Positions 35,011 to 45,514 of a DNA stretch of 64,000 nucleotides are shown in pieces. A model generated the notes under the pieces. It was given only the letters and a program-made list of their open reading frames with translations. It searched no databases and was not told the DNA's origin. Positions within the stretch are counted from its first letter, which is position 1. Each line of letters starts with the position of its first letter. A program made the position numbers and the translations under genes. This DNA comes from Gnetum montanum (taxonomy: Eukaryota > Streptophyta > Gnetopsida > Gnetales > Gnetaceae), in assembly GCA_015680685.1 (NCBI GenBank), contig MNCI01007858.1, positions 188,513 through 252,512 of the forward strand. The letters are read 5' to 3'.

Positions 35011-35266
35011 TTTAATGATGAAATACGCAATGGTACGCACCACCGCGTAACAAGCGTAAAGACAAGTTATTCATACGCCATGAGAAAAAGTGTCACATTG
35101 TTATGCTTCTCTAGACTCTGCCTTCGACTACCTTGGAGCTTATTATGCTCATTACGCTGACGTGCGTAATATAGTGTAAACTTGTCCCTGAACAAAGCTA
35201 ATGCACGCTTTTGCTTGAATTGCGAATCTTTGCCTGAGACCGACTCATAATTTTCATGGTGTTTCA

Positions 35267-35280
35267 ATGGCCCCTCTTTG
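35267..35280 (-). other. Polypurine tract of element B
   Basis: Sense AAAGAGGGGCCAT next to the 3' LTR, identical to element A. Confidence 0.85.
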
Positions 35281-36389
35281 TTGACAATTAGAGGGCTTGC
35301 CTGAAAGACGTCGACAAAGAATGCGAAACACCGAATTGGCAGAAGCAAGAACAACGTCCATCCATGGCTACTCAAGTGTTGCCCTGTCAACATGGAAGAG
35401 CAAAGCCAGAAGGTATGGCAGACAGAGGGACATAGCTGGAAACAGGTTCGGGGAAGATGCAAAATGAGTTATGATGGTAGGGGCATGAAATACGCTCGTA
35501 CTCACAGAAATGGACACTCATTTAGGGCAATAGGAATGCTTTCAAACGAGTGTAGCGCATCAATCTGAGATTTCTCTATTACAGATGCTAACAGGAATGC
35601 TTGCAGAAGGAGTGTAGCGCATCACTTTCTGCGATCTCTCTGCTAGTGCGAGTGCGGAGAATGAATACTTGCGTATATAGCCTTTGCGTATGGGAAGCGG
35701 GTGGTGGGGATGAAGGGAAACAAGAGCTAAAGGTAGGATTTGTGAGAAGCATAGGCGTGTAGCTCGAAGTGGTTGGGCAAACCTGAGCAGCCATTTCAGA
35801 ACACTGTTTTTCTTCACCGCTCAGATGAACGCACCTTTGGACCACGTCTTCGGAGAAAGTAACCTGCAACCACAGGAGAAAACAGAGGACACCATTGCTC
35901 ATGCGAACAAGGGGCAAGGCTGTCGAAACGAGCGCCATTTGATGTGAGATAGAGTCATTGGGACATGAAGAAAGAGCTAGAGCGTAAGGCCAGGGGCGCC
36001 AATCCTGATGATTGGCCCTGCATATCTTCGCCAGAAGGCATCAGACGCAGTGCACCTGACTGGTTAGACAAGGAACCAGCCAGATGAATTTGTGAAGCCA
36101 ACGTCCGATAGCGATGATCGGCAGAGGGTCCCTAGGTCGTTTCCTGCGAGGACTTCGTCGGGGCTCCGGCTAGCGAAACTAAACCCTCAGAGGTGCCACT
36201 ACTGCAGTGGGTGCAGCGACGGCATCTCCGAGGGATCAGTAAGATGCCCTTCAGCTCATCTGAGGAATCAGTAGGATGCCAGTCGGGTGGTGACGCTGGG
36301 GCTATCCCAGTATCCCACCCCGTTGGTCATGCAACCATGCAGAGGTGATCGTGCTCGCTTGAGTTACATGGAAGCAACCTGTAAGCCCT
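35281..36389 (-). other. 3' untranslated region of element B
   Basis: It aligns with 13904-14953 and has the same two short duplications (about 35526-35645 and 36235-36280). No reading frame is shared with A, so I see no gene. Confidence 0.7.
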
Positions 36390-36840
36390 AGTTTTGATTC
36401 TTGGTAGACTGTCATTGTCGATTTTAAGTCTCAGCAGACCATGGTCCCAGTTTAAAGTCCGAGCAGACCGAGACATGCTAGTTTTACGTCGTAGCGGACG
36501 GTGGCAAGGCTAATTTATGGTCTCAACAGACCGTGTTGTGGATGTCAGTTTCACATCGTGACCCAAGGACAAATCTGTGCTGGTTTTACGTCTCAGCAGA
36601 TGACTACTTACCTGTGCCAGTTTAGCATCGTGGCGGACGTGTGCAAAATGTGCCGGCTTTTCATCTCGGCGGACTTGTACAACATTTCTAGTTTTACGTC
36701 ATAGCGGACAGTTAGTACGCGCCAGTTTAGCGTCATGGCGGACGCGTGCAAGGCATGCCATTTTTACGTTGTAGCGGACGATCAGTGCCAGTTTAATGTC
36801 GTAGCGGACGCCTGGTGCCAGTTTTACGTCATAGCAGACG
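36390..36840. repeat. Hairpin-module array after pol in element B, about 14 units
   Basis: It matches 14954-15404 unit for unit, with changes in both stems and spacers. Clear units include AGTTTTA CGTC GTAGCG GACG at about 36479 and AGTTTA GCGTC ATGGCG GACGC at about 36723. Confidence 0.85.
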
Positions 36841-36878
36841 ATGGCTGTCATACCTGATTATTCGCGTTGTAGATACTG

Positions 36879-39800
36879 CTAAATGTAATACCGCTTCAGA
36901 TATACATGATTTACAGGGTTCAGTAGTTCATTGTCGTTGATGTCTGCTAGTCTGAAAGCTCCGTTGCTGTACGCGTCGACCACCGAGAAAGGCCCTTCCC
37001 AATTCGCCGAGAACTTGCCTGCCGGCTCATGCACGGCTTTGAGGACTGGGTCTCCTCTTTTGATCAGGTGCTGCTGAAGATTGTGATGATGCTTCCATCT
37101 TTGTTTATCCTGATGTGTCTTAATCGTATCAAGGGCCTGTATCCGCTTCTCTTCTACTGAATCCAAATCCATTATCCGAGCCTCGGTGTGTTGAGCTTCA
37201 TTTATAATGGTGGAGAGGACCATTCTCAGAGAAGGAATTTGCAATTTGAGAGGTAGCACTGCTTCAGATCCGTAAACCAGACTATAGGGTGTACTACCTG
37301 TAGCTGTCCTACAAGTCGTACGGTACGCCCATAGCACAAAGAGGATTTTATCATGCCACCGTCTCTTATTACTGTCGAGCATTTTCTTAAGCAAATTGAT
37401 GACTATTTTGTTTGATGCTTCAGCTTGACCGTTTGCCTGCGGGTAATAGGGGGAGGAAAAAGACTGTCTAATTCCTAGGTTATCACAAAAGGATTTGGTT
37501 TCCGCGCTACTAAACTGTGGCCCATTATCAGTCACAATAGTCATTGGGAGACCAAATCTGGTTACTATGTTGTCCAAGATAAAATGGCAAACCTGTTGGG
37601 ACATGATTTTTCGAAGGGAAACAGCTTCTACCCACTTCGTAAAATACTCGGTAATGGTAATAATGAAGCTATGCCCTACGGAAGATTTTGGTGTGATGGG
37701 TCCTATGATGTCCAGTCCCCATCGCTGAAACAGCCATGTTATGTGCGTTGTATGCAATTCTGTGGGTGACACGTGGATGAGGTTTGCATGACACTGACAC
37801 GTGTCACAAGTTTTAACCTTTTTCAGGTAGTCCTTTTCCATGCATGGCCAGTAATATCCTAAGCGACGGATTTTTAGGGCCATAACCCGTGGTGCTACGT
37901 GGCCGCCGCACAGGCCCTCATGAATCTCGCTGACTATATGTTGCGCTTGGTCTTTGTCAACGCAGGTAAGCAACACGCCATCAAAGGAGTGTCTACAGAG
38001 AGTGTTGTCTTCAATGATGATGTATTGCCTAGCCTGCTTACAGATTGCGTCTTTCTGTGCACGTGTTAATGCAGACGGTAGCTCACCCTGTAAAAGATAA
38101 GTTTTAATATTGTCGTACCATTCAGGCGTGCTTTCCTCGAGAAGAGAGGAGATTTGCGCCGCTCAAATGATAGGATCTGCGTAGTTTATAATTAATGCAG
38201 GGCAAGTATTAAATAGGTGTGAAGGCACGTGTAAAGCCAGGGTGGCCAGTGCATCGACAAGCGTGTTGTCAGTGCGTGGAACGTGTTGAGCGTCGAAGGT
38301 CATAAATCGTCTCAGAAGATCTTTAGCCTGATCGCAGTAGGGCTACAAATGTATAGCCTTGCAGGCATAGATTCTAGTGATTTGATTTATGACAAGCATC
38401 GAATCGCCCCTAATCGCCAGGTGTTGAACACCTAGCTCACCGGCAGTTACTAATCCCCTGAGGAGCCCCTCGTACTTTGCCACATTGTTCGTACAAGGGA
38501 AGGTCAAGCGATAAGCATGTAGACGCACATCCTCAGGCGATAGCGTGATAATAGTGGCGAAACTGCCACCTTTAGCGGTTGAAGCTCCGTCAAAATACAA
38601 CGTTGCTTCGCAGCCTGTCAAGACAGGGCTTAAAATATGTACATGTTCGTCAAGGAACACTGGCTCTATAGTTGCTTGGTTGTTAACCGGTGACGTTACT
38701 AACTGGTCGGCTATCTCTTGGCCCTTCGTAGAAGATTTGCCAACATAGTGCAGATCAAATTCTGTGGTGATAGCTTTCCAGCGAGTGATCCTACTGCTTT
38801 CGTACAAATTATGCGTGATAGTCCTAAGGATGTTATTTTTGCAAATAATATTAACCTGGCTACAGAAAAGGTAATGTCTACACTTTTTGAGCGTAAAAAC
38901 TAATGCTAGACAATTACGCTCGACTTCATTATACCTCGTTTCATACACATACAGAGCATGGCTTAAGTAGTAGATGGGCACTTCGGACCCATCGTTCTGC
39001 TTTTGACAAAGCAGTGCTGCTAACGCTACTTCCGAAGTAGCGAGGTAAACGTAGAACGGTAAGTCCCTTTGTGGTGGGAAAACCGTTGGTAGATGTTGCA
39101 ATTCCTGTTTCAAATTGTCAAATGCACTCTGGCAATTTTCCGTCCATTTGAAATTGACCCCCTTTTTAAGCAGGTACTGCATAGGGTGCAACTTATCGGT
39201 TAATCTCGAGATGAAACGGCGTATGAACTGTAAGCGCCCCTGTAACCCGCATAATTGCTTGAGGTCTGTTGGAGGCGTTAACTCGACAATGGCTTTGACC
39301 TTATCAGGGTCAACTCGTATGCCGATTTTCGATACCACAAACCCCAACATGCGTCCGGTTTTGATTCCGAATACGCACTTCTTCAGGCTAAGCCGGAGCT
39401 TGTATTTAGAGCATCTCTTAAGGACTAACTCCAGATCTCCTGAATGATCATTAGACCTTAAAGACTTCACAGCTATATAGTCTACATAATCGTTCAGTCT
39501 TTCCAAGAGATAGTCGCTAAAGATGTATGTCATGGCTCGTTGATACGTGGCTCCGGCGTTCTTCAGACCAAAAGGCATCATAGTATAGCAAAAGGTACCC
39601 CAGGGTGTCATGAATGTCATAGTTAATTGATGTTATGGATTAATGCGAATCTGGTTATAACCAGAGAAGCCATCCATGAATGATAGGAGTGCATGTCTAG
39701 CTGTTGTATCAACTAGTTGATCGATGCTCGAGAGCGGGAAATTATCTTTAATTGTGGCCTTGTTCAAATCCCGAAAGTCTATGCAAATGCGTATACTCCC

Positions 39801-40355
39801 GGTCTTCTTTGGCACGACCACAATGTTAGATACTCAGTCTAAGTAATCGACTGCATGAATGAAACCAGCCTGGTAGAGCTTGGTGATTTCATCATGCACG
39901 GCTAGCGCGATCTCTGGCTTGATTTTGCATGCCTTTTGTCTAACTTCTTTGATCTGTGGATCTAAGATGATGTTATGTTGGATTAGCCTGGGATCTAGTC
40001 CAGGCATATCCTCGTATGACCCTGCGAAGACAGTGATGTTGTCTTGCAGGACCTGTGTTATGGCATCGTGTGTTTCTTGTTCTAACAAGGAACTAACTTT
40101 AAGTGTTTCAGCCTTACCCCTATGCGTGACGATAGAGACCTCCTCAAGGGGGTCTTCGGTTATATCCCCAGCTTCCAAGTCTAGCGTGCGCGTCAACTGC
40201 TCTGGCCATTCCGGGGATATCTCCGACGTAGCTATAGTTACGTCTTCAAAGGGGAGATTAACGTCTATAAACACGAGATTGAATTGCCTAACTATCTTGT
40301 CGTATGGGCCAGTCAGAGTTAAAGGTGTTGACAGTGTTGCGTCCATTTGTTTATC
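36879..40355 (-). pseudogene. pol of element B: RT, RNase H, archaeal-type RNase H, integrase (nonsense-broken)
   Basis: The exon begins at 40355. RT shows FRDLNKAT, FMDGFSGYNQI and GLKNAGATYQRAM; its catalytic box reads YVDY at 39478-39489, so the second catalytic Asp is lost (A keeps YVDD). The Ty3-type RNase H and then the archaeal-type RNase H (about 38340-38605; LYFDGAS, NNVAKYEGL, GDSMLVINQI) follow. Integrase (36879-37976) is complete: HEGLCGGH with CDTCQ (zinc), GLDIIGP, TDNGPQF and GQAEASNK (D, D, E), then GKFSANWEGPF and NHVYLKRY. Stops: TGA for Trp at 39834, TAA for Glu at 39633, TAG at 38343 (shared with A) and TGA before AAQISSLL near 38163. Confidence 0.93.
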
Positions 40356-40747
40356 CTGCAAAAATCGCAAAGTGCGTAAATGGTTAGAAACAAGATGACG
40401 TGATGGCTAGCAAACGTGGATAACTAATAGAATTTTGAATTTTGAAATGAAGTTGTAATCAATGCTACCCGATTACGAGGCGATAAGATGTGGTAGTTTA
40501 ACATCGTTTCGGACAACGGTGCGTGCGATATCAGCCGCATTAATATCTTGATTTTCGGGTTCCATTTTAGGAAGGTCCCGCTGAAATCGGATATCAAGTC
40601 GGTGATTCTTGCAGACAAATAGACAGTTTTTTGGTTAGAACGGACTGTTGGCTATCGTGCGTTCAAATTTGCAGGTATTTTCTAGCAAGAGCGAGAAGAG
40701 TAGAAGATTTGAAGGTGCAAAGCTGTGCATTTGTTGAAGCTGTGATA
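40356..40747. promoter_or_regulatory. Divergent region between pol and the antisense gene, element B
   Basis: Same position as 18594-19004 in A. A single diverged hairpin module (TAGTTTAA, CATC, GTTTCG, GACA) stands at 40494-40515. No clear TATA box. By position it should hold the antisense promoter and leader. Confidence 0.45.
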
Positions 40748-43700
40748 ATGGCGCCTAAGAAGAAGAACACTAAATTGGCTAAAATTGACAAGGTACAAGC
40801 GAACCTGGAGTGTGTTCAGCAGGCCGTTGTCGAAGTGCGTGACCCGACACCTTTGAACCGGTAGGTTATTCTTTGCATGCTCGTGCTATTTCAACGTTTA
40901 CACTATACATCGTTCTTCGTGTAAGTAGGGGTCTGGTTATAGGAGTTGCGTTACAGCGTGGGTTTGGCATGGTTGCTTTTATCACCGTTGTCAGAGACTA
41001 ACCTTGCACTGTTGCAAGGGTTTGGGCGATTTCCACATAGATGGCTAAGCTTGTTGTGTAGTGTTTCTGTGTTAACGATGCAACTATAAATATGGGCACT
41101 GATCTATGTAGCGTGTTTTCTGTACAGTGTCGTGCTGAAGCCTATTCTGATTGTGTTAGACATCATTGGGGTTTTGTGTTGGGTAAACCCCATCGTCCCC
41201 AATGTCCCTCCTCCGCACACACGAGTGCAGGGGAAGGCCATCTGGTTCCAAAAGGGGGCGCTGGAGTTTCTGCAGTTCTTACTATGCAACTTCAGCATCA
41301 TCGTGTGGTCTAATGTGACCAGCGATGTTGCCGGTGCCATTTTAGAACACCTGTTGGTTGGGTCTGCAGAGGGGATTCTGGCTTACTTGACAGATGGGGC
41401 CATCGACATGGGTGATCCTGAGGACCAAGCGCTGAGCGCCTGAGGCCTGAGGAATTTACGCTGGGTCTGGGAAATAGCCTGTTTCAGTTGTTATCATGCG
41501 TATAACACGCTTTTCGTGGCTCTCCATGTTTCAACCTACTTCCAGAACCCACAAGGCACGGTGTACTATGCTGGCGGGTAAGCAGATTCTGCCAACTGTA
41601 TTGTCTTTGTTACTTCTATAATGTTTGTGATCGATGTGAGGTGTAAGAGAGGTCTATATGCAAAGTGTAAGTTAAGCCTATGCTATATGGTACAGGTTTT
41701 TCATACACGATAACAGGTTAATTGGCGATGGTGATGCATTGGCCTGGGCCGAAACGGCAATAATGGCATTTACCGCAACCAACAACGTGCGTGCCAACGT
41801 TATAGGGCAAATTGGCCATGAGATGCGTGAGTATCACACCCGCTACGAGCACCCTTTTAAGAATTGCCAGGAGCTCGGGTGGCTGCACGATGATTGGACC
41901 TTAGAGTCACCCCTTACAGTTGAGGACATGTAGAGGGACCTAACGCCATTCCCTTTGCCCTTCGGACCTGGTAAGACTGTTGCGTATTCTAATGTTATGC
42001 ATGTATTTGTGAGTCGTGGACATTGCGTAATAGCGTTTTTGACTTGCGTTTTATGCTTTTCAGTCAGGGAATCCCGGGAGATTACCCTTACGATTTTCGA
42101 CCATGAGGCGAGGGATGTCCTCTTCCGCTATGGTGATATTAAGGATGCACAGCGCTGGCTCAGCCACTCGGCGGCCCCAGTAGCGTTGATCGACAATATC
42201 CGGGTAGTGGGGTTAATGCACCTATTTTTGGCTGCAACCCCTGATGTCCCCGCCAGTGAAATGATAACTTTGGTCAATTCCTTCAGCGAGAAGGCGGAGT
42301 GTTTTTGCACGCGCGTGGATAACGTGTGTGTAAGTTTTGATATCGACGCTCAGCTCTTCGCAGACCTGTTTGGCATCCCTTCGAACGGTCTACCTGTAAA
42401 GGTGAAGACCAAGAGGAGCACTAGATTCCAGGAGTTTCTGAAGGAGTGGGTGAGGATCCCAAAAGAGACCAAAGGGTTTCCTTATGAGAAATTCGAGATG
42501 GACACTGCCAAGACATTGTATCCTCTTTTTCGAGCCCATACTTTCCCCAAAACCCTCTCGTAGGTGAAGTTCTTTTCTGTAGAACAGACCCACATTATTA
42601 GAGAGGTTCTGGAGGAGGGAACACGGTTCGATTGGGCAAACCATTTGGCCAAGGGACTACGCAGCGAAATGGTCAAGCTTCGTAAGAAGCTTGAGTCCTG
42701 CTTTAATGTGCATTTCGCCTTTTTCATAACTTGCCTCCGGCGGTTTGCTAAGTTTCTGGTCATCCAGAGGAATGGGGTCTGGGAGCAGCAAGACCGAGAC
42801 CAACTGTCCAAACCTTGGATTGCCCACATTCTCAGCACTACCTATGGGCAGGATCCGCCAGAGGTAATCGGGGAGTCGTTGTCTGTAACGACTAAAGGCT
42901 TGGCAGCCCCCCAAGTGCGAGGTCTCGACAGCGTGGGCGGGATAATGCCTACCTACACTGGCAATGCCTTGCGAGGGAAGCGAGTGGCGGAAGAAATTGT
43001 GGAACCGGCTGCTCAGCGCAAACGGCTCCGTTTAACCGAGGCTCCTGGGGGTAATGCAAGCCAAACTGTTGCAGTGAAGGTTCAGCGGAATAAACCTCTA
43101 CCTGGTAAGTGTTAAAGGATTGTAGTACACAATGTTTTACCTGGATGGTCCGGCATTGTACGCTAATGTGTGATGGCATAAACAGTAAAAATGATGGGAC
43201 AATTGACCCCTGAGACAGGGGTAATGGTACTGAGCCATGGGGAGGGGGCCTCAATTTTGGAAGAAGAGGCCCCAACTATTAATGTGAGCCTTGTGCAGAT
43301 TCCGGTGAGTGAAGAGGCCCCAGCCGCTAGCGGGAGCCGCGTACAGGCTCAGGTGCGTGAAGAGGCCCCAGCTACTGGAACCAGCGATGCACAGACTCCA
43401 GTGCGTGAAAGGGAAAGAGATACGGAAGATGTTGATGGGCTTGCCACTGTCACCGGCAAAGGTAATGAGTGCGTTAGTGTGTTTGAAGAGTCTTGTTAAT
43501 AGATGGAGTGTTTAACCACATTACGCTACAGGGGAAGAAGACGCATCTATGTCTGTTGCTGCGAGCAAAATGTGGAGAGATTTCCCCGACAAACTTTCCT
43601 TCATGGAAGGTGTTGTTGATGACATGATCGAGCATTTGGAGCACGTTGAACCTAGTGCTGGTATGTTATAGCCGTGATGAATTTACGACATAATGTTTTA

Positions 43701-44887
43701 GTAATGTGTCATCCATATTGATGCTTGTTTTCTGTTAGGAGCTCACCTCCGATCGGATCCCGCGGAGCCCATTGATTTGGACACAGCGGAGCCCCCATCT
43801 GATGGGGCAGTCGTGCCACGTCACATTTATGAGAAAATGCATAAATATGCGTTACGCTCGACACGCTCTGTATGGGAAAGTAGAAGCATTAATGAAAGCC
43901 TATGGAAAAGGCTGCAGCATTCGGAGCAGATGGTTGAGTCCTTGACCAAAGAAGTCAGGGACGTAAGGGCGCGGTACGAATTCCTACAGGCTCGAGTGTC
44001 GGGGGATGAAGACTAGCGTACTGCTGTTATCGATCACTCCCATTATTGGACAGCCATCAAGAACAGCGTACAGACCAGCCGGGCGTTAGTAGAGTAGAGG
44101 ATGCAAGTTGAACTCCTAGCTCAGAAAAGCCGGGACTGGAGGGACTATTGCACTAGCGTTCAGGAATGGGGGCAGAAGGAGAAGGACCACAAGCACCTAT
44201 ATAAAAGGGAAAGTGCCTCTTATCGAAAACACTACCGCGATTCCGCCATCAAAGCTCTATCCCTGGAGGTTTTCGTGGACACCATCGGAGCGTCAGAAGC
44301 TTTTAAGAAGTTCGAAGAGCAGGTGACGGTAACTGCTTCCCCGGAGAGGGTAGTGGTTTTCCCTGGGAATCAGGCTACAATCCCTACCTTCTTCCCGGAT
44401 CTGCCCTACTGGAGTAGCGTGGAGAAAGGGAAGGTGAAAGCTGGAGCTGTGTTGGGCGAGGATGTGTGGCCAGACCTGACGGAAGACGAGATTATGCAGC
44501 GCCTGTGGGCTGGCCTGGACAAACTCTCCTTTGCTACAGAAGTAGGGACGTCACGAGTAAGTTTACGCATGACTTAGTTGGAAAGTTTACTGGTTTGTAT
44601 TATCTATTCTAATCTTTTTTGGAGTTATTTGGCCTTAGATACCGGAAGAAGATAGGGAAAATACGCCAGCTGATGGGCTAGGAGAGGAAACAGAGGAAGC
44701 AGAGGAGGAACGCAAGAATGAAGAGCGTTCTCCTGTGAAGCCATTGCCGGAACGAGAGCCTCATGAAGGGGCAATCTTTCATGAAGGCATAATTCCCAGA
44801 AATGATGGCCCACTGGAGGACGACCTTTTGGGGCTAGATTCAGAGTTAAGAGATACTGGTGACAGTGGCAGCAGAGGGAATGTGTAA
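40748..44887 (+). pseudogene. Antisense eight-exon gene in the intron of element B; NIF/FCP-like N-terminal domain
   Basis: Exons: 40748-40860, 41128-41577, 41696-41970, 42064-43104, 43186-43461, 43532-43660, 43739-44556, 44639-44887. All introns are GT-AG and the phases join to 3,351 nt (1,116 codons plus TAA). Start ATG context is AATGGCG; residues 1-11 are basic (MAPKKKNTKLA). Residues 41-102 resemble plant NIF/FCP-type HAD phosphatases: LKPILIVLDIIGVLC (Asp49 as nucleophile; the second Asp is absent) and GALEFLQFLLCNFSIIVWS. Exons 3-4 give an unassigned conserved core, a basic patch QRKRLRL near 597-603, then three 16-residue repeats (EEAPA), a coiled coil (LWKRLQHSEQMVESLTKEV) and an acidic tail. 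Stops: TGA at the end of the phosphatase part, TAG in exons 3 and 4, two TAG in exon 7; those comparable in A are sense there. Function unknown. Confidence 0.85.
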
Positions 44888-45080
44888 TTATTATTTACGC
44901 AACATTTTATTGATGCAAAGTCGGGTGTTGTTCTGAATAACTGTTGATGGATTGTTGAAAAATCTAATGAATATTTGAAACATTAATCAATTTGTTGTTT
45001 GAATTTTATGCTTTTGTCTGCGTCAGCGTGAAAATATATGTTAAAAATTCTATCTAAATGATACCAATAAGATGTAATAA

Positions 45081-45302
45081 CTAGTTTAAGGCCGTTGCGG
45101 GCCGGTTGCGCAAATGGGTATAGTATACAATACTGCGTTACTAGTTTAAGGCCGTTGCGGGCCTGTTGCGTATTGCATGGCAAGTGTAAATAATGATAGT
45201 TTCGGATGACTAGTTTAAGGCCGTTGCGGGCCGACTGCGTAACTGCGTACAATGGTATGAACAGGTTGATTTTGTATGACTAGTTTAAGGCCGTTGCGGG
45301 CC
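45081..45302. repeat. Hairpin-module array beyond the antisense gene, element B, four units
   Basis: Units at 45081-45103, 45141-45163, 45210-45232 and 45280-45302 are identical over 23 bases: C, TAGTTTAA, GGCC, GTTGCG, GGCC. The spacers (about 37-47 bases) are unrelated apart from TGCGTA words. The array is about 195 bases past the antisense stop. Confidence 0.9.
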
Positions 45303-45514
45303 GACTGCGTAACTATGTACAACAGTAATTTTGTATAAATGCATGAAGTAATGTGAAGGTGTAGCTAACGTGGGTACGATAAAACATGCAAAAAATGCAA
45401 AGAGCGTAAACATAGAAAGCAACCTTAGCGTAAAAGTATGTTGAAACAAAAGAAGCTGTTATGGGGAGTATGCTAACTTACAAGAGAATGGTGGTACATG
45501 CAGAAGACCATTGT

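Larger units (their letters stand above)
33633..35266 (-). repeat. 3' LTR of element B
   Basis: It matches 49555-51213. It has five 49-bp units against six, lacks 25 bases near 34382 that lie between two AAGGT words in the partner, and contains an artificial 47-base duplication around an N (33711-33806). These three account for the length difference. Confidence 0.95.
40356..45481 (-). other. Intron between gag-pro and pol, element B
   Basis: Donor TTCTCTT|GTAAGT (exon end 45482); acceptor GATTTTTGCAG|GAT (exon start 40355) with CTAAC about 30 bases upstream; length 5,126. After splicing, pol lies in the gag-pro frame (phase 0) with one TGA (45517-45515) between them and an in-frame ATG (ATGGTCTTCTGC) shortly after that TGA. 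Pol could therefore be reached by readthrough or by its own start. The antisense gene and a four-unit hairpin array lie wholly inside. Confidence 0.78.

Noticed and set aside
45081-45302. CRISPR-like array: four identical 23-base repeats with spacers of 37-47 bases
   Set aside because: The DNA is plant nuclear, there are no cas genes, and the repeat is a variant of a hairpin module found elsewhere in the same retroelement; spacers share TGCGTA words.
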